Numbered from the stretch's first letter, positions 38,440 through 49,175 are shown. The stretch is DNA of 64,000 bases from Clostridiaceae bacterium (GCA_012838315.1 DUPM01000136.1:1-64000); one strand, 5' to 3'. Program-made: numbers and translations. The notes: a model not told the origin generated them from the letters alone.

Positions 38440-38625
38440 ATAGAACCACCTTTAAAATCATTACATACGTATCGGACTATACCCATAAGTAAGCAGAGTA
38501 ATTATATACGTAAGCGACCCAAAGTGCAAACACAAATCATCTCACAAATCTTGTATTTGCACAATAACGGCTCTTTCTTTTCGAAATGAAGACCTAATGT
38601 AAATTATCTTTGGGAGGTGCCTTCA

Positions 38626-39597
38626 ATGTCCGTTCAAATATCCATGCAACCCATCGAAAACTTAGATGAAATTAAGTCTCTCTGGGAGGCCATCCGCGAT
38701 GATCATGCAACGCGATCCACATACTTCGGGAATGATTTTCGGGGACGCCGATTTGAAAACCGTTTCGAATTCTACAAAGATGCTGATCGCGTCAAATATG
38801 CGGGATTATGCGTTGCCCGAGACGACTCACGAATTATCGGATATTGCGCGGGACATATTGATTATCAGGGCATTGGCGAGATTGACTCATTTTACGTCGT
38901 CCCAGAGTATCGCTCACAGGGCATTGGACACTTAATTTTCGAAAGATTACACACAGAACTCAGTGCCCGCCATCCGACGAAGATTCACATTGCAGTAATT
39001 CACGGTAATGAGCGAGCGCTTCAATTCTATAAGCGACACGGTTTTCTCCCTATCGGGTACAAACTCCAAAACATTCCGAATGACGAATCGGACCTTTTAA
39101 CGTATACAGAATTAGCGCCGGCAGACATGGTGTTTCACGAACAGAAAATGCGAAAAGCTCTCTATTGGGCTGCAAAGGCCGAATCCCTACAAGAAGCGCC
39201 GATTGGTTGTGTGATTGTTCATGACGGCCGCATTATCGCGCACGGCTATAACCTGCGAGAATCGCGACAAGACGTGACCGAACACGCAGAGATTTCCGCC
39301 ATTCGATCTGCTTGCCGAAAACTTAAGTCTTGGCGTTTAGAAAACTGCGATTTATATGTCACACTTGAGCCATGCACCATGTGTGCCGGCGCAATTATTC
39401 AATCGCGTATTCGACATGTTTACTTCGGCGCACCGGACCCAAAGGCCGGCGCCGTCGTCTCCAAACAACAAGTTTTTGATGCTGAGCATAATCACCAAGT
39501 GCAATACACCGGTGGCATCCTTGCTGATGAGTGCGGTCAAATACTTAAAGATTTTTTCAAAACACTCAGAAAAGAAAAGCCTTCGCATCAGGAATAA
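38626..39597 (+). CDS. GNAT acetyltransferase fused to tRNA adenosine deaminase TadA
   Basis: One 323-residue frame joins two enzymes. Residues 1-165 are a GNAT acetyltransferase with the acetyl-CoA loop RSQGIG (96-101) and ERALQFYKRHGF. Residues 170-323 are TadA, with HAE at 220-222 and PCTMC at 249-253 as zinc ligands and the catalytic Glu. TadA converts A34 to inosine in tRNA-Arg(ACG). ATG 38626 has GGAGG eight bases upstream. The last 32 bases overlap the convergent addA. No frameshift is evident, and the GNAT substrate is unknown. Confidence 0.92.
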   Translation: MSVQISMQPIENLDEIKSLWEAIRDDHATRSTYFGNDFRGRRFENRFEFYKDADRVKYAGLCVARDDSRIIGYCAGHIDYQGIGEIDSFYVVPEYRSQGIGHLIFERLHTELSARHPTKIHIAVIHGNERALQFYKRHGFLPIGYKLQNIPNDESDLLTYTELAPADMVFHEQKMRKALYWAAKAESLQEAPIGCVIVHDGRIIAHGYNLRESRQDVTEHAEISAIRSACRKLKSWRLENCDLYVTLEPCTMCAGAIIQSRIRHVYFGAPDPKAGAVVSKQQVFDAEHNHQVQYTGGILADECGQILKDFFKTLRKEKPSHQE

Positions 39598-42500
39598 GCC
39601 ATATCCATTTTTCTTTGACTTTGGTCTTCCCGGCGCGTTCGATCGCTCTTGCATAATATTCAAGCTGAGAGCCATAGCGTTTTTCGAGTGCTTGACGCTT
39701 CTCTTCGTCTGTGCCACTCAATCGATCTGATTTATAATCGACAAGTACTGCTCCATCGTCTTCTGCAAACCAACAATCAATCATACCTTGTATGAGGCAA
39801 AAGTCACTGTTGCCGATGTTTTCGGTCATTGAAAACGGGATTTCTCGATACGGTCCGCGGTCTTTTTGCTTCTCGGCTTCAATCAGGCGAGATGCCAATG
39901 AAGACGCTGCAAAAGCAGTGATTGCACCCACATATGGCTCAAGAAGTGTAATGGCATCGGTTCGTATCATACCGCTCTCGATCATCATATCTATTTGTGA
40001 TCGAATTTGCGCTTCTGACGGTGGTTGAGTGAGCGATTCCAAATCCAGATACTGAAGAACACTATGTAGCAGTATGCCTCGCTCCGTCGCCGATAAATAT
40101 CGACTCTGTCCCTCAACGGCTACACCGGTCCTGAGTGTTAAGTTGACGGCTCGTCCGTTCGCCGATTGGCTGATAGCCGCTGTCATGTCGTTTGTCGTAT
40201 CGTCGTTCTCCTCTTCCGAAAATATCGGTGCCCGGCGCTTAATCTCCGAAACGGTGATTTTCGCAGGAAGATCGGTATATGAAAGAAACGGATAAACGGC
40301 GTGACGGCGCTGGTCAATGGTATGGGCTCGTACAATAACCTCTTCGGAAAAGGCCTTTTCATTTTCGGATAATAATTCATTCGGCATAGTCGATTCGACA
40401 GGTGACACAAGAGTCACGCTCGCTGATGCAGCAAGAGCCGTCGCTCGCTTTAAAACTTCGCCTTCACCCATGACCGTCAATTCCACATTCAATGCATCAC
40501 TCTGATCCAATATAGATACGCATCGTCCGTGCATGTCTGGCTGATATAATGTCGACAACAAATCGAGGTTCTTTCTTCGCGCAAGAACCATGACGAGAAA
40601 ACTTAAATAATTCTTGGATTCGAAGATGGCCCAACTCGGTAAAATATCTTCGCCGCAAGATACGGCCGCCTTAATCTGACCTTCCAACCCACTGATGTCG
40701 TTGTTCTTATTATGTTTGATCGTTCCTGTCAAATACAAACGCGTCTCCGCCCGAGTCATCGCAACATAGAAAAGGCGCAACTTTTCAGCGAGCAGCGCAC
40801 GCCATTCAGCGTCAGCAATCCGACGTTTATCTATCGGAGTAAACCGATAGCCCTCATCGGAATAGACACAATCCGACGCCACGCCAATCCGATCATCAAA
40901 CACGATAGAATCCGAAGAACGGGGACTTTGAAAGGAACTGGCCAAACCGCAAACAAAGACATATTTGTATTCAAGACCTTTGCTCTTATGTATTGTTGTA
41001 CAAGTCACTGCATTTCTGATTTTTGCGAAAATATCCACTTCTTCAACCGACTTCTTTTCCTCCCGAATCAACTCCGTCAACTTGACAAACGCATACAGAC
41101 CTCCGGAGGACTTCGAATCAAATTGAGCCGCCCAATCTCGAAAAGCATCGAGTGCTGCAATGTTTTCCTGAGAACCCTCAAGTGTGCTCAGATAATCGAC
41201 ATACCCCGTGGTCAAATATATGTGCTCGACAAGTTCGGCAACGCCGACAATCCCCGCTCGACGGCGCAAGTCTGAAAGATAATCTAAAAAAGCGGCCACT
41301 CTATCACGCAGGGGCGAAGCGCCATGCGCCGCAAAATAAAAAACTTTGTCATGAAAAGAACGAAGTTTCTCGTCTGCCTCATTCGCAGTGACGTAGATTT
41401 GTGTTAATTCATCCAGTGTAAAACCGGATTGATGGAACGGGGCGCGCATCATTGCCGTCAAAGGGTAATCCTGCCGGACGTTATCAATGACGCGAATCAC
41501 ATTTTGCATCAACAGGAGCACCTTATTCTCAAATAACGGATCTTGAGCAGGCCCCTGTGCAGGAATGCCATAGCGGTTCAGAATCTCTGAAAATTGAGCC
41601 GCCGTTCTGTTTTTTTGAACCAGCACCGCACAATCACCGGGAGAAGCCTCACCGAGATCGACAAGCCGCCTAATCTCCGTAGCAACATAAAGCGCCTCCA
41701 TGTTTAATCCGGAAATATCTTCATCCGTATCCTCACCGAGCTCATCCAATCCCAATTCGCCGTCAGAAGTCGCAGAATCGGCAACCCTAGCATCAAACGC
41801 ACCCTTTGTATCCTCCGGGGCGGTATGCGGACGTATGTTCATAGACGCTACCGAAGATTGCTCATCCCCTAAACCATCAAGCGCAGGCAACTCCGGAGCA
41901 TTCGTAGCGTCAATCAAAACAACTTGGACCGAGTCGCCAATGACAGGCGCACCGGATGCGTCTAATTTAGACGCAACAAGTTTATGTGAGTGATCATAAT
42001 CAAACTCGCCGACTTTTTTATAGAGTATTTTCTCAAAAACAAAATTGACGAAATCCAAAATGGTCTTCGTACTTCTGAAATTGCCATTTAACTCCAACAA
42101 GCGTCCGTTCTGTCCGTCTTTATAGTCCCCCATTCGCGAAATAAATAAATCCGGCCGCGCATGGCGAAATCGATAAATGCTCTGCTTGATATCACCGACA
42201 TAAAAAACATTGTGGTCTGAGAACGCTTCAACAATCGTGTCTTGGATTTTGCTGTTATCCTGGTACTCATCGATATAAATCTCATCATACAAATCTCTGT
42301 AATAAGTTGAGACTTGCTCGATTTGCAAAAGACTCAATGCAAATTGCTCCTGATCTGAAAAATCCATCCCGCCCTCGCGCCGTTTTTTTTGCGCATATAG
42401 ATCATCCGACATTATAACCAATTCAAAAAACCGGCAAATACAAGGATACATCCGGCTCATGTTGATTTCGATATCCGCAAGAGGCATCGAAAACGCATGA

Positions 42501-43657
42501 CAAAGACCATTGAAGTAGGGCCTCCATTTTGTGGTTCGCCCTTTTGGAATACGGCCCGTCAGCATATAAATCGCGCTAAACATTGTCCGTAGCGCCTCGA
42601 AAAATGCCGACTTGGTTGGATCGTCATCAGCGCGTTCAGCGGGTAAGGAGATATTCGGAAACGACTGCCCCCACCGATAAAGGCCGTCCCAATCGGCGCC
42701 TTTTTTGACCAGCTCGTCCAGATGTTCAAAGGCATCGAAAATCTGTTGCATAGCTTCAGCATTTTTGTTCTGAGCCGACTTTGTTTTCGCAAAAGCAATA
42801 TCAGGCAACAAACCTTTTGCGACGTAAAATGCCTTTTTCGAAGCGCAATATACATCCGAAAACTCATTCAAATAATGCCGGACAGTTTCTGATTTAGAAA
42901 AATCACGAGAGTCTCGGGCATAGACGTCCAAAGCGCCTTTGATCAAGGCCTTGTAGTTCGGCAAGCTCCGCAACTTAGTGTGCATTGAGATGACCTGAGA
43001 AACCAACTCTCGGTCCGATAAAGCCTTACCGTAGATGCGCGTCATCGACATAAAAGATTCACACCAATCAGAATACGTCTCATCTTGATCTGCCAAAGAA
43101 AAAACAAAAGCGTCCTCCGAATCCGAATCGGGTTTCGACGGCAAAAATTGGTCTCGATACACTTCCTTATCCTGTCGAACTCGATATATCAGCGCATAAA
43201 TTCGATCCATCGATTCTGTAACGGCGTCCTTTAACATCATTTGTGCCGCCTGCGTCTCGAGCACTGAAGAATTAGGCTCGATACAGACATTCCCGTCCAT
43301 GTCCTCCAACACGTTACCGAAATTCTTAATGACCTGCACACAAAAACCATTGATTGTTGAAATCTGTGTCAGAGGAAGCAACGAAATCTGTTCTGCTAAT
43401 CGACGCCGAACTGAAATGTCTGTTGTTGCCGTCATCGCCTTTACTAAAGCGCGTTCCAATCGGTCTTTCATATTTGCTGCTGCAGACTTCGTAAAAGTCA
43501 TCAAGAGGATCTTCCGCACATCCAAATCGCCACTTTCGATTCTCGATGCTATGCGTTCGACCAGGACCATCGTTTTTCCGGAACCTGCCGCAGCGCTGAT
43601 GAGTATATCGGATCTCGGTGCATCGACCACTTCTTGTTGCGAAGACGTCAACTTCAT
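39566..43657 (-). CDS. addA: ATP-dependent helicase/nuclease subunit A
   Basis: The 1363-residue protein is the 3'-5' helicase and nuclease of the AddAB recombination complex that resects double-strand breaks. Walker A AAAGSGKT is at residues 22-29, then YIDEYQDNSKIQ, GDIKQSIYRFRHARP and the late motifs TTIHKSKGLEYKYVF and LFYVAMTRAETRLYL. A RecB-type nuclease motif (VDYKSDRL, then GSQLEYYARAIE) is near the C-terminus. It is about 130 residues longer than the B. subtilis protein. addB lies upstream with a 59-base gap. Confidence 0.96.
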   Translation of the reverse strand: MKLTSSQQEVVDAPRSDILISAAAGSGKTMVLVERIASRIESGDLDVRKILLMTFTKSAAANMKDRLERALVKAMTATTDISVRRRLAEQISLLPLTQISTINGFCVQVIKNFGNVLEDMDGNVCIEPNSSVLETQAAQMMLKDAVTESMDRIYALIYRVRQDKEVYRDQFLPSKPDSDSEDAFVFSLADQDETYSDWCESFMSMTRIYGKALSDRELVSQVISMHTKLRSLPNYKALIKGALDVYARDSRDFSKSETVRHYLNEFSDVYCASKKAFYVAKGLLPDIAFAKTKSAQNKNAEAMQQIFDAFEHLDELVKKGADWDGLYRWGQSFPNISLPAERADDDPTKSAFFEALRTMFSAIYMLTGRIPKGRTTKWRPYFNGLCHAFSMPLADIEINMSRMYPCICRFFELVIMSDDLYAQKKRREGGMDFSDQEQFALSLLQIEQVSTYYRDLYDEIYIDEYQDNSKIQDTIVEAFSDHNVFYVGDIKQSIYRFRHARPDLFISRMGDYKDGQNGRLLELNGNFRSTKTILDFVNFVFEKILYKKVGEFDYDHSHKLVASKLDASGAPVIGDSVQVVLIDATNAPELPALDGLGDEQSSVASMNIRPHTAPEDTKGAFDARVADSATSDGELGLDELGEDTDEDISGLNMEALYVATEIRRLVDLGEASPGDCAVLVQKNRTAAQFSEILNRYGIPAQGPAQDPLFENKVLLLMQNVIRVIDNVRQDYPLTAMMRAPFHQSGFTLDELTQIYVTANEADEKLRSFHDKVFYFAAHGASPLRDRVAAFLDYLSDLRRRAGIVGVAELVEHIYLTTGYVDYLSTLEGSQENIAALDAFRDWAAQFDSKSSGGLYAFVKLTELIREEKKSVEEVDIFAKIRNAVTCTTIHKSKGLEYKYVFVCGLASSFQSPRSSDSIVFDDRIGVASDCVYSDEGYRFTPIDKRRIADAEWRALLAEKLRLFYVAMTRAETRLYLTGTIKHNKNNDISGLEGQIKAAVSCGEDILPSWAIFESKNYLSFLVMVLARRKNLDLLSTLYQPDMHGRCVSILDQSDALNVELTVMGEGEVLKRATALAASASVTLVSPVESTMPNELLSENEKAFSEEVIVRAHTIDQRRHAVYPFLSYTDLPAKITVSEIKRRAPIFSEEENDDTTNDMTAAISQSANGRAVNLTLRTGVAVEGQSRYLSATERGILLHSVLQYLDLESLTQPPSEAQIRSQIDMMIESGMIRTDAITLLEPYVGAITAFAASSLASRLIEAEKQKDRGPYREIPFSMTENIGNSDFCLIQGMIDCWFAEDDGAVLVDYKSDRLSGTDEEKRQALEKRYGSQLEYYARAIERAGKTKVKEKWIWLIPDAKAFLF

Positions 43658-43716
43658 TTTGTGAATCTCCTCCCTGCCCGCACCGGCTTATGCCGAAATG
43701 AGAACAGTAACCACTA

Positions 43717-46700
43717 TTAGTTCTTCTCTTTCAATATCTTAATCAACGTTTGAGCCTTGTTGAGTCGTTTGTTCGTTGCTTCATCAATACTTTCCGGAAG
43801 CGGCTTGATGTATTTTTTCGGCGGTCTTGCGGGGTCAATACCACAAATCGCCTTAAAATCACAATACTCACATGGCCCGTTGTTCTTCGTCTTCCCTTTT
43901 GCATAGGGCGCAACGTCAAACTCGCCTCGAATCATCCGCGTGCAATGTGACTTAATTTGATCAATACCATGCGCAGCGATAAGCTCAAGATCCTCCGTTT
44001 CATACTTCATGCTCAACAACGCAAACTCTTTCTCTCTGTTATCTCTGGCCCGTTCACGCATTTCATCCTGAGAACAGATTGTATCCAGCGTTAATATCGG
44101 CGCGTCTATGCGAAAATATCCGGCATCACCCGGGCGCAGATCCGGATGTGTTTGGGCATAAGCATACAGATAGGCCGCAAGTTGTAATTGAATACCTGCG
44201 TACAACAAATCGTAATCAACTTCCTTACTCCCGGTCTTATAGTCGACAACCCGAAACAAGCGATCGCTGCGACAGACATCCACACGATCGATGACACCAT
44301 TAAACGCGACTGATTTATTCTTTTCATTCAAAAAAATCTCAATCGCAGGGGATTCGCCTCGTCCGTAAAACCATTCGGTGTGCTCCGGCGAATAACGAAG
44401 CGGATGGATTTGTCTGAATATCGCTTCGAGCGATTGTTTGGAAATCTCCTTAATCTTTGAACCCTCGCCGACCACCAGAGACGGTTCTTCGAAAAGATGA
44501 ATTCGACTCATCTCACACGCAGGAGAAAATAGATCATCAACCCACGATTCGAAATCTCCGGATAAAATTGTCTGGTATAACTCTTCCCGCTCCACATCGG
44601 ATGATGCTCGATTCATACGCGAGATGTATTCATTCACTGCCAACTCAGCAATCGCATGTGCAATGGTGCCGGAATAGCGCGGGTTGTTCTCGAAAATTTT
44701 CCGTTCTTCCAAACGAAGTACATATTTCACGAAATGCGAGAATGGACACCTCGCATATTCTTCAACCTGTGAAACACTCATGCTGAGCTTCTCTTCGCCA
44801 AAACGACGACCGGTCCATTCATTTGAAACGGTCGTGTCATAGTACCTTTCATCGAAAATTCGAAGCTTGAATTCTTCAGGTCGCATTCTCGCCAGTGCCG
44901 CAATGGTTTCCAACTCGCGAAGACTTTGAGTCGCGCGAACACCTTTGATAACACCGGAAACGTAGTTTTGAAAAATTTGCCGCGAAAGCGCTCTCGGGTC
45001 TTCCGAGGAAAGAACCGGATGGTCGATGAGACAACTATCGGACAAACACTGTCCAATTAACGTATAGACACTTGAAGGTTCTTCGGCGGTTATTGCCGTC
45101 ACCATAAGATATTCCTGAACCGCAGACAACATCGCATACGCCGTGAAAAAATCAGAAAACGTGCTGTCTTTAGCATGACTCGGAAATACAATGCCCAAAG
45201 CCTTGCCCAGGAGATCTCGCTCAAAATCACGAAGATAGCCTTCCGGGCGGCTCTTGAAAGGAAAATTATCTCGCTTGGCACCAACAATAAACATCGCGCG
45301 GCACGGCTGATGGTAAGCACGCTCCGGCTCGGTAATTCGAACTTGGTCGACAAATGACGGAATCGCGCCGGCCAACGCAGCATCCATTCCGCTTTTTATC
45401 GCATCTCTGAAATTTATATTTGAGATTGCCATATTTCCAAAGGGGCCGCAAAGCTGCTCCAGCATGCGATGCAATTCGTTATATGAGGCAACCAATGCCA
45501 AAGCGGCATCTTGGTTATTATCCGAAATCCATTCTTCGGCCAAAGCCTCAATATGATGGATTGGTTGCGATTCAGAATTCGAATCTGAATAGACAAAATA
45601 AGACTCGAGAAATTCTAACAATGCGATAGCCTTCTCGTCACAGCGTCTAACATGGCGCAAGTGCTCGACAATATCGCGCAAAGGAAACAAAGCGCGCATG
45701 ACCATATCATAAACCTCAGGCCCTCTTGCGTCTCTACTTGCCTCATATTGATCGGCATCGAAAATACGCCGACCTTTAAACAAACCATACTTGAGAACAT
45801 AATTTTCAAGTATGTCGCCCTCCTCAGGGCGGAGGTGACACATACCGGACTTAACGCAACGCATCAGACTTTCAAATGACCAACCATGGACCGCCAAATC
45901 TAATAGCGCATACACAAAGCGCATCAGCGAAGTATCCGAAAGTTTGCGACGCTTATCCAAAAATCCGGACAACCCAAAATCCGAAAAAACAGCCCTTAAA
46001 TCCGATTCATAAGTCTGGCGATCGCAAAGGACGACACAGATATCACGATAGCGATACCCTTCAAATAGAACCATCTCTTTGATTCTTCCGGCGACATAAG
46101 ACAATTCATCTATGCGACTCGGAAAAAGCGCACGAACCACTTCGGGATGTGTCCCCGGAAGATTATCTATGTGTCTTCTCAAAAAACATGTTGATAAATG
46201 ATGAAGTGGCAACGGTCGATGATCCGGACTCTCGACCGCGACACATTGCGCTTTGGGTTCGGCAGAGAGTAATGACTGAAATGTCTGCCTGCCAAATCGA
46301 AAAGCATCAGATAGTTCCGAAAAATCTGAAAGAGAGAGATAATCTGTATTTTTGAAATCTGCGCAAACACAGATGACCACTTTTTCGCAGATCTGCGTTA
46401 ACCTCATAATGATCCGATGCTCTTCAGGTGTAAAATCTCTGGTTTGACCGAATCCAACGATATATATGGATGTGTCTTTGAGATACGATAAACGTTTGTA
46501 TGGCCACGGCAATGCATTCATGTTGGTAATGCCCAAAGAAACCAGTCGATCCAACAAATCGGCCATCTGCCTCATTGGCTGGCCTTTGGCGCAGCACTGA
46601 AGCGTATCACTCAATGCATCAATGCGATCCATGAGCAAAGCAAAATCGGCCATTTTCTGTGAAAACGCAATCTCAGAGGAAGCAATCTGCTCGGTTCGCA

Positions 46701-47160
46701 ACATATCCGAGGTGATATTATATCGATAAAAATCCCCGAGAACACTTTCAATTTCGGCAGCAAACCCAATTCGCCGAGACATACTCGACAACATCTTGAA
46801 ATCACCCGGAGTCGCAGATAATATGCGGTGAACCATAAGCGTCATCATGGATGTACTAAAGACATCCTTGTTCTGCGCTCCGATTTCCGAAGCCAGACGA
46901 TGCGCAAACCGATGAAAACTGAGTATATCCGTCAACATCAAACTGTCGTTGCCGGAGGCGATGGCCTCATCGACAGCGAGTTGACCTCTCATGTGCACAT
47001 CCAAAAACCGACGCTCCATGTCCGCTTTCGTTTGCTCCGGCACCAGGAGAAAGGATCGTTTGTGTGGCCAAGAGGCAACCTCTTCAGACATTTCCTTAAG
47101 GGCACGGTCCGCCAAAACAGCCAAATCCGTCCCGTAATAAATCTGAAGAGCCAAGCGCAT
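43717..47160 (-). CDS. addB: ATP-dependent nuclease subunit B
   Basis: The 1147-residue partner of AddA has an inactive helicase-like body and a C-terminal nuclease with a 4Fe-4S cluster. The cluster cysteines are visible in YARCPFSHF and in CEYCDFKAICG near the end, and RVVDYKTGSKEVDYD is the nuclease core. The N-terminal Walker A normally seen in AddB (GRxGSGKT) is replaced by YYGTDLAVLAD, as in RexB-type proteins. LLVPEQTKADMERRF follows as expected. It precedes addA and follows the acyl-ligase gene. Confidence 0.91.
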   Translation of the reverse strand: MRLALQIYYGTDLAVLADRALKEMSEEVASWPHKRSFLLVPEQTKADMERRFLDVHMRGQLAVDEAIASGNDSLMLTDILSFHRFAHRLASEIGAQNKDVFSTSMMTLMVHRILSATPGDFKMLSSMSRRIGFAAEIESVLGDFYRYNITSDMLRTEQIASSEIAFSQKMADFALLMDRIDALSDTLQCCAKGQPMRQMADLLDRLVSLGITNMNALPWPYKRLSYLKDTSIYIVGFGQTRDFTPEEHRIIMRLTQICEKVVICVCADFKNTDYLSLSDFSELSDAFRFGRQTFQSLLSAEPKAQCVAVESPDHRPLPLHHLSTCFLRRHIDNLPGTHPEVVRALFPSRIDELSYVAGRIKEMVLFEGYRYRDICVVLCDRQTYESDLRAVFSDFGLSGFLDKRRKLSDTSLMRFVYALLDLAVHGWSFESLMRCVKSGMCHLRPEEGDILENYVLKYGLFKGRRIFDADQYEASRDARGPEVYDMVMRALFPLRDIVEHLRHVRRCDEKAIALLEFLESYFVYSDSNSESQPIHHIEALAEEWISDNNQDAALALVASYNELHRMLEQLCGPFGNMAISNINFRDAIKSGMDAALAGAIPSFVDQVRITEPERAYHQPCRAMFIVGAKRDNFPFKSRPEGYLRDFERDLLGKALGIVFPSHAKDSTFSDFFTAYAMLSAVQEYLMVTAITAEEPSSVYTLIGQCLSDSCLIDHPVLSSEDPRALSRQIFQNYVSGVIKGVRATQSLRELETIAALARMRPEEFKLRIFDERYYDTTVSNEWTGRRFGEEKLSMSVSQVEEYARCPFSHFVKYVLRLEERKIFENNPRYSGTIAHAIAELAVNEYISRMNRASSDVEREELYQTILSGDFESWVDDLFSPACEMSRIHLFEEPSLVVGEGSKIKEISKQSLEAIFRQIHPLRYSPEHTEWFYGRGESPAIEIFLNEKNKSVAFNGVIDRVDVCRSDRLFRVVDYKTGSKEVDYDLLYAGIQLQLAAYLYAYAQTHPDLRPGDAGYFRIDAPILTLDTICSQDEMRERARDNREKEFALLSMKYETEDLELIAAHGIDQIKSHCTRMIRGEFDVAPYAKGKTKNNGPCEYCDFKAICGIDPARPPKKYIKPLPESIDEATNKRLNKAQTLIKILKEKN

Positions 47161-47168
47161 GCACCTCC

Positions 47169-49004
47169 CTAAAGTGTATCGAGGTTCTTTCCGTTTGCCG
47201 ATTTCATCGACATCCCCGCTTCACTCAGTTTAGCATGAATTTGCTCGGATTCATCTTTTCTCTTTACTTTTAATGTGGTCGTCTTAATCATATCAACTTC
47301 AGAAAACACAAAATATCGAACCGCTTTAAACGAAGGCATCTTTTGGTTGATTTCCTTGATTTTCGCACGAAAATAACTATTCAAGTCATTATCGCCGGGC
47401 ATCTTATCCGGCACCGGCAGATGCTTCCCTACCGTCGAGCGATCAATCAGAATTTTGGCGCAAATTTCAACCGTCTCTCTGTCAGAATTCTCGCCCCATA
47501 CATAAGATTCTTTCACGCCCGGAATCAAGTTAATCAAGGATTCAATCTCCTCGGGGAAAACCTTTTTGCCATTCGTCAAGACAATCATGGATTTGACACG
47601 GCCGGTAATATGCAAACAACCCTTCTTATCCAGATATCCCATGTCCCCAGTCCTAAACCATGCACCTTCGGTCATCACTTCGGCGGTCGCGTCGGGATTC
47701 TCATAGTAACCCAACATAACACAGTCACTCTTTGACAGAATTTCACCAACCGCGCCCGGCTTGATCTCATCCGTATCAATTCCAACACTGACATCTTTGA
47801 CCGGTCGACCGACACTTCCGTATACATTGCACTCCTGCGTCGTCACGCTGATGACAGGCGCAGTCTCTGTTAATCCATACCCCATCAGAAAATCAATGCC
47901 GAAATCATTGAAGTCGCGAATATACTTCTTGTCGATACCCGCACCGCCGATCACGACCATTCTTAAGTGACCGCCAAGTTTTTTGATAATATCTTTAAAA
48001 ATCTTCCTTCGAACATCGATGCGGATTTTCCTCAAGAAACGAGTAATCGGTATCATAATCGATATCAATGTCGATTTTCCGGACTCCTCTATCCCTGCCA
48101 TTATTTTCGAATGAACACTCTCGAAGAGTAAAGGTACAGAGACAACCACCTCAACATGCCATTCCTGAATATTCTTTACCAAATATCGCAATCCATCCGA
48201 AAAACAAATTGTACAGCCTCTGGAAAGCAAGAAAAAATCACAAGTATTCTCAAATGTGTGATGAAGTGGAAGTATCGAGAAAGCGCGCTCACCGGGCTCG
48301 ACATATAATGTAGCACCAATGGCCTCAACATTGCGACAAATATTCTTGTGTGAGAGCATCACACCTTTGCTCATCGCAGTCGTTCCTGATGTAAAAAGAA
48401 TAATTTTCATAATTTCCGAATCGATTGTGGCCTCGACAAATCGCTTGTCTCCGTCTTCTGCCAAAGACTTTCCCTTTTCTATAAAGGACGAAAAAGAGAT
48501 AAAAGCGCTACTCTCCGGCCACTGACTCTTAATCCTATCCGGATCCATACAGATAAAATAATCAACTTGCAATGCGTCATCCGAATCAATAATCGAAGCG
48601 ATTGAAACCATCATATCGTGATGATTCGGATGATAAAAAACAGCACGAACTTTTCCGCGCTTCAACAAATTGATCACTTCATTTTCCGGAAGTAAGCGAT
48701 CTAATGGGACGCCGATACTTCCGCCGCCAAGAATGGCCGAATATGAGACCATCCACTCGTAAGAATTCTCTCCTACCACAGACAAATGGGTTCCGGCAAG
48801 CCCCAAATCTGCTAATGCCAATGCAATATACTCAACATCGTAACCGAAGTCCTTATATGTCTTATGTATTTCGGCTTCATCCGGCTGCCGTCTGAAAACG
48901 AAAGCATCCATATTAGCAAAGCGATTGCGAACATCAAGAACCAGTTCCTTTATGTCCTTATACTGAGCTCCTTCTCTGATCGCTTTTCCAGTTACTGTCT
49001 GCAT
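47169..49004 (-). CDS. Long-chain acyl-CoA/acyl-ACP synthetase (AMP-forming)
   Basis: The 611-residue adenylating enzyme activates fatty acids. Its phosphate loop is ILFTSGTTAMSKGVMLSHKN, where the usual GxPKG is AMSKG. The A5-type GYGLTETAP and A7-type WFRTGDMGYLD motifs and the hinge ITGRVKSMIVLTNGKKVFPEEIE are present. The start is ATG 49004 with GGGAGGG; a longer frame to 49079 lacks such a site. Its divergent neighbours are PlsC, an ACP and FabT, so an acyl-ACP synthetase that re-uses exogenous fatty acids is possible, but the thiol acceptor is not shown by sequence. Confidence 0.85.
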   Translation of the reverse strand: MQTVTGKAIREGAQYKDIKELVLDVRNRFANMDAFVFRRQPDEAEIHKTYKDFGYDVEYIALALADLGLAGTHLSVVGENSYEWMVSYSAILGGGSIGVPLDRLLPENEVINLLKRGKVRAVFYHPNHHDMMVSIASIIDSDDALQVDYFICMDPDRIKSQWPESSAFISFSSFIEKGKSLAEDGDKRFVEATIDSEIMKIILFTSGTTAMSKGVMLSHKNICRNVEAIGATLYVEPGERAFSILPLHHTFENTCDFFLLSRGCTICFSDGLRYLVKNIQEWHVEVVVSVPLLFESVHSKIMAGIEESGKSTLISIMIPITRFLRKIRIDVRRKIFKDIIKKLGGHLRMVVIGGAGIDKKYIRDFNDFGIDFLMGYGLTETAPVISVTTQECNVYGSVGRPVKDVSVGIDTDEIKPGAVGEILSKSDCVMLGYYENPDATAEVMTEGAWFRTGDMGYLDKKGCLHITGRVKSMIVLTNGKKVFPEEIESLINLIPGVKESYVWGENSDRETVEICAKILIDRSTVGKHLPVPDKMPGDNDLNSYFRAKIKEINQKMPSFKAVRYFVFSEVDMIKTTTLKVKRKDESEQIHAKLSEAGMSMKSANGKNLDTL

Positions 49005-49069
49005 AAGCCCTCCCGGTACGTATTTGTCTGAATGAACAAGACGATTCGCATTTAGAGTGATTTTTTTAG

Positions 49070-49098
49070 ATAATATCACGTAAAAGATTGAGCGTCTA
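49070..49098 (-). promoter_or_regulatory. Possible promoter of the acyl synthetase gene
   Basis: TAGACG and TATTAT lie 17 bases apart on the minus strand, with the -10 box about 65 bases before the start. The -35 box is weak. Confidence 0.36.
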
Positions 49099-49114
49099 CC
49101 GATTTACGGAAAAT

Positions 49115-49130
49115 AGTTTGATTCTCAAAC
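49115..49130. promoter_or_regulatory. FabT-type operator between acyl synthetase and plsC
   Basis: The palindrome TTTGA-TTC-TCAAA (49117-49129) matches the FabT recognition pattern of streptococci. It lies between the two divergent promoters, about 17 bases from the -35 box of each. A second, similar site controls the FabT-like gene at 51853-51867. Confidence 0.62.
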
Positions 49131-49146
49131 CATTTTGCTGCAATCA

Positions 49147-49175
49147 TTGACATTATTGGCTTCGTGGCTTAGGAT
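49147..49175 (+). promoter_or_regulatory. Promoter of plsC
   Basis: TTGACA and TAGGAT lie 17 bases apart on the plus strand, about 85 bases before the plsC start codon. Confidence 0.55.
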
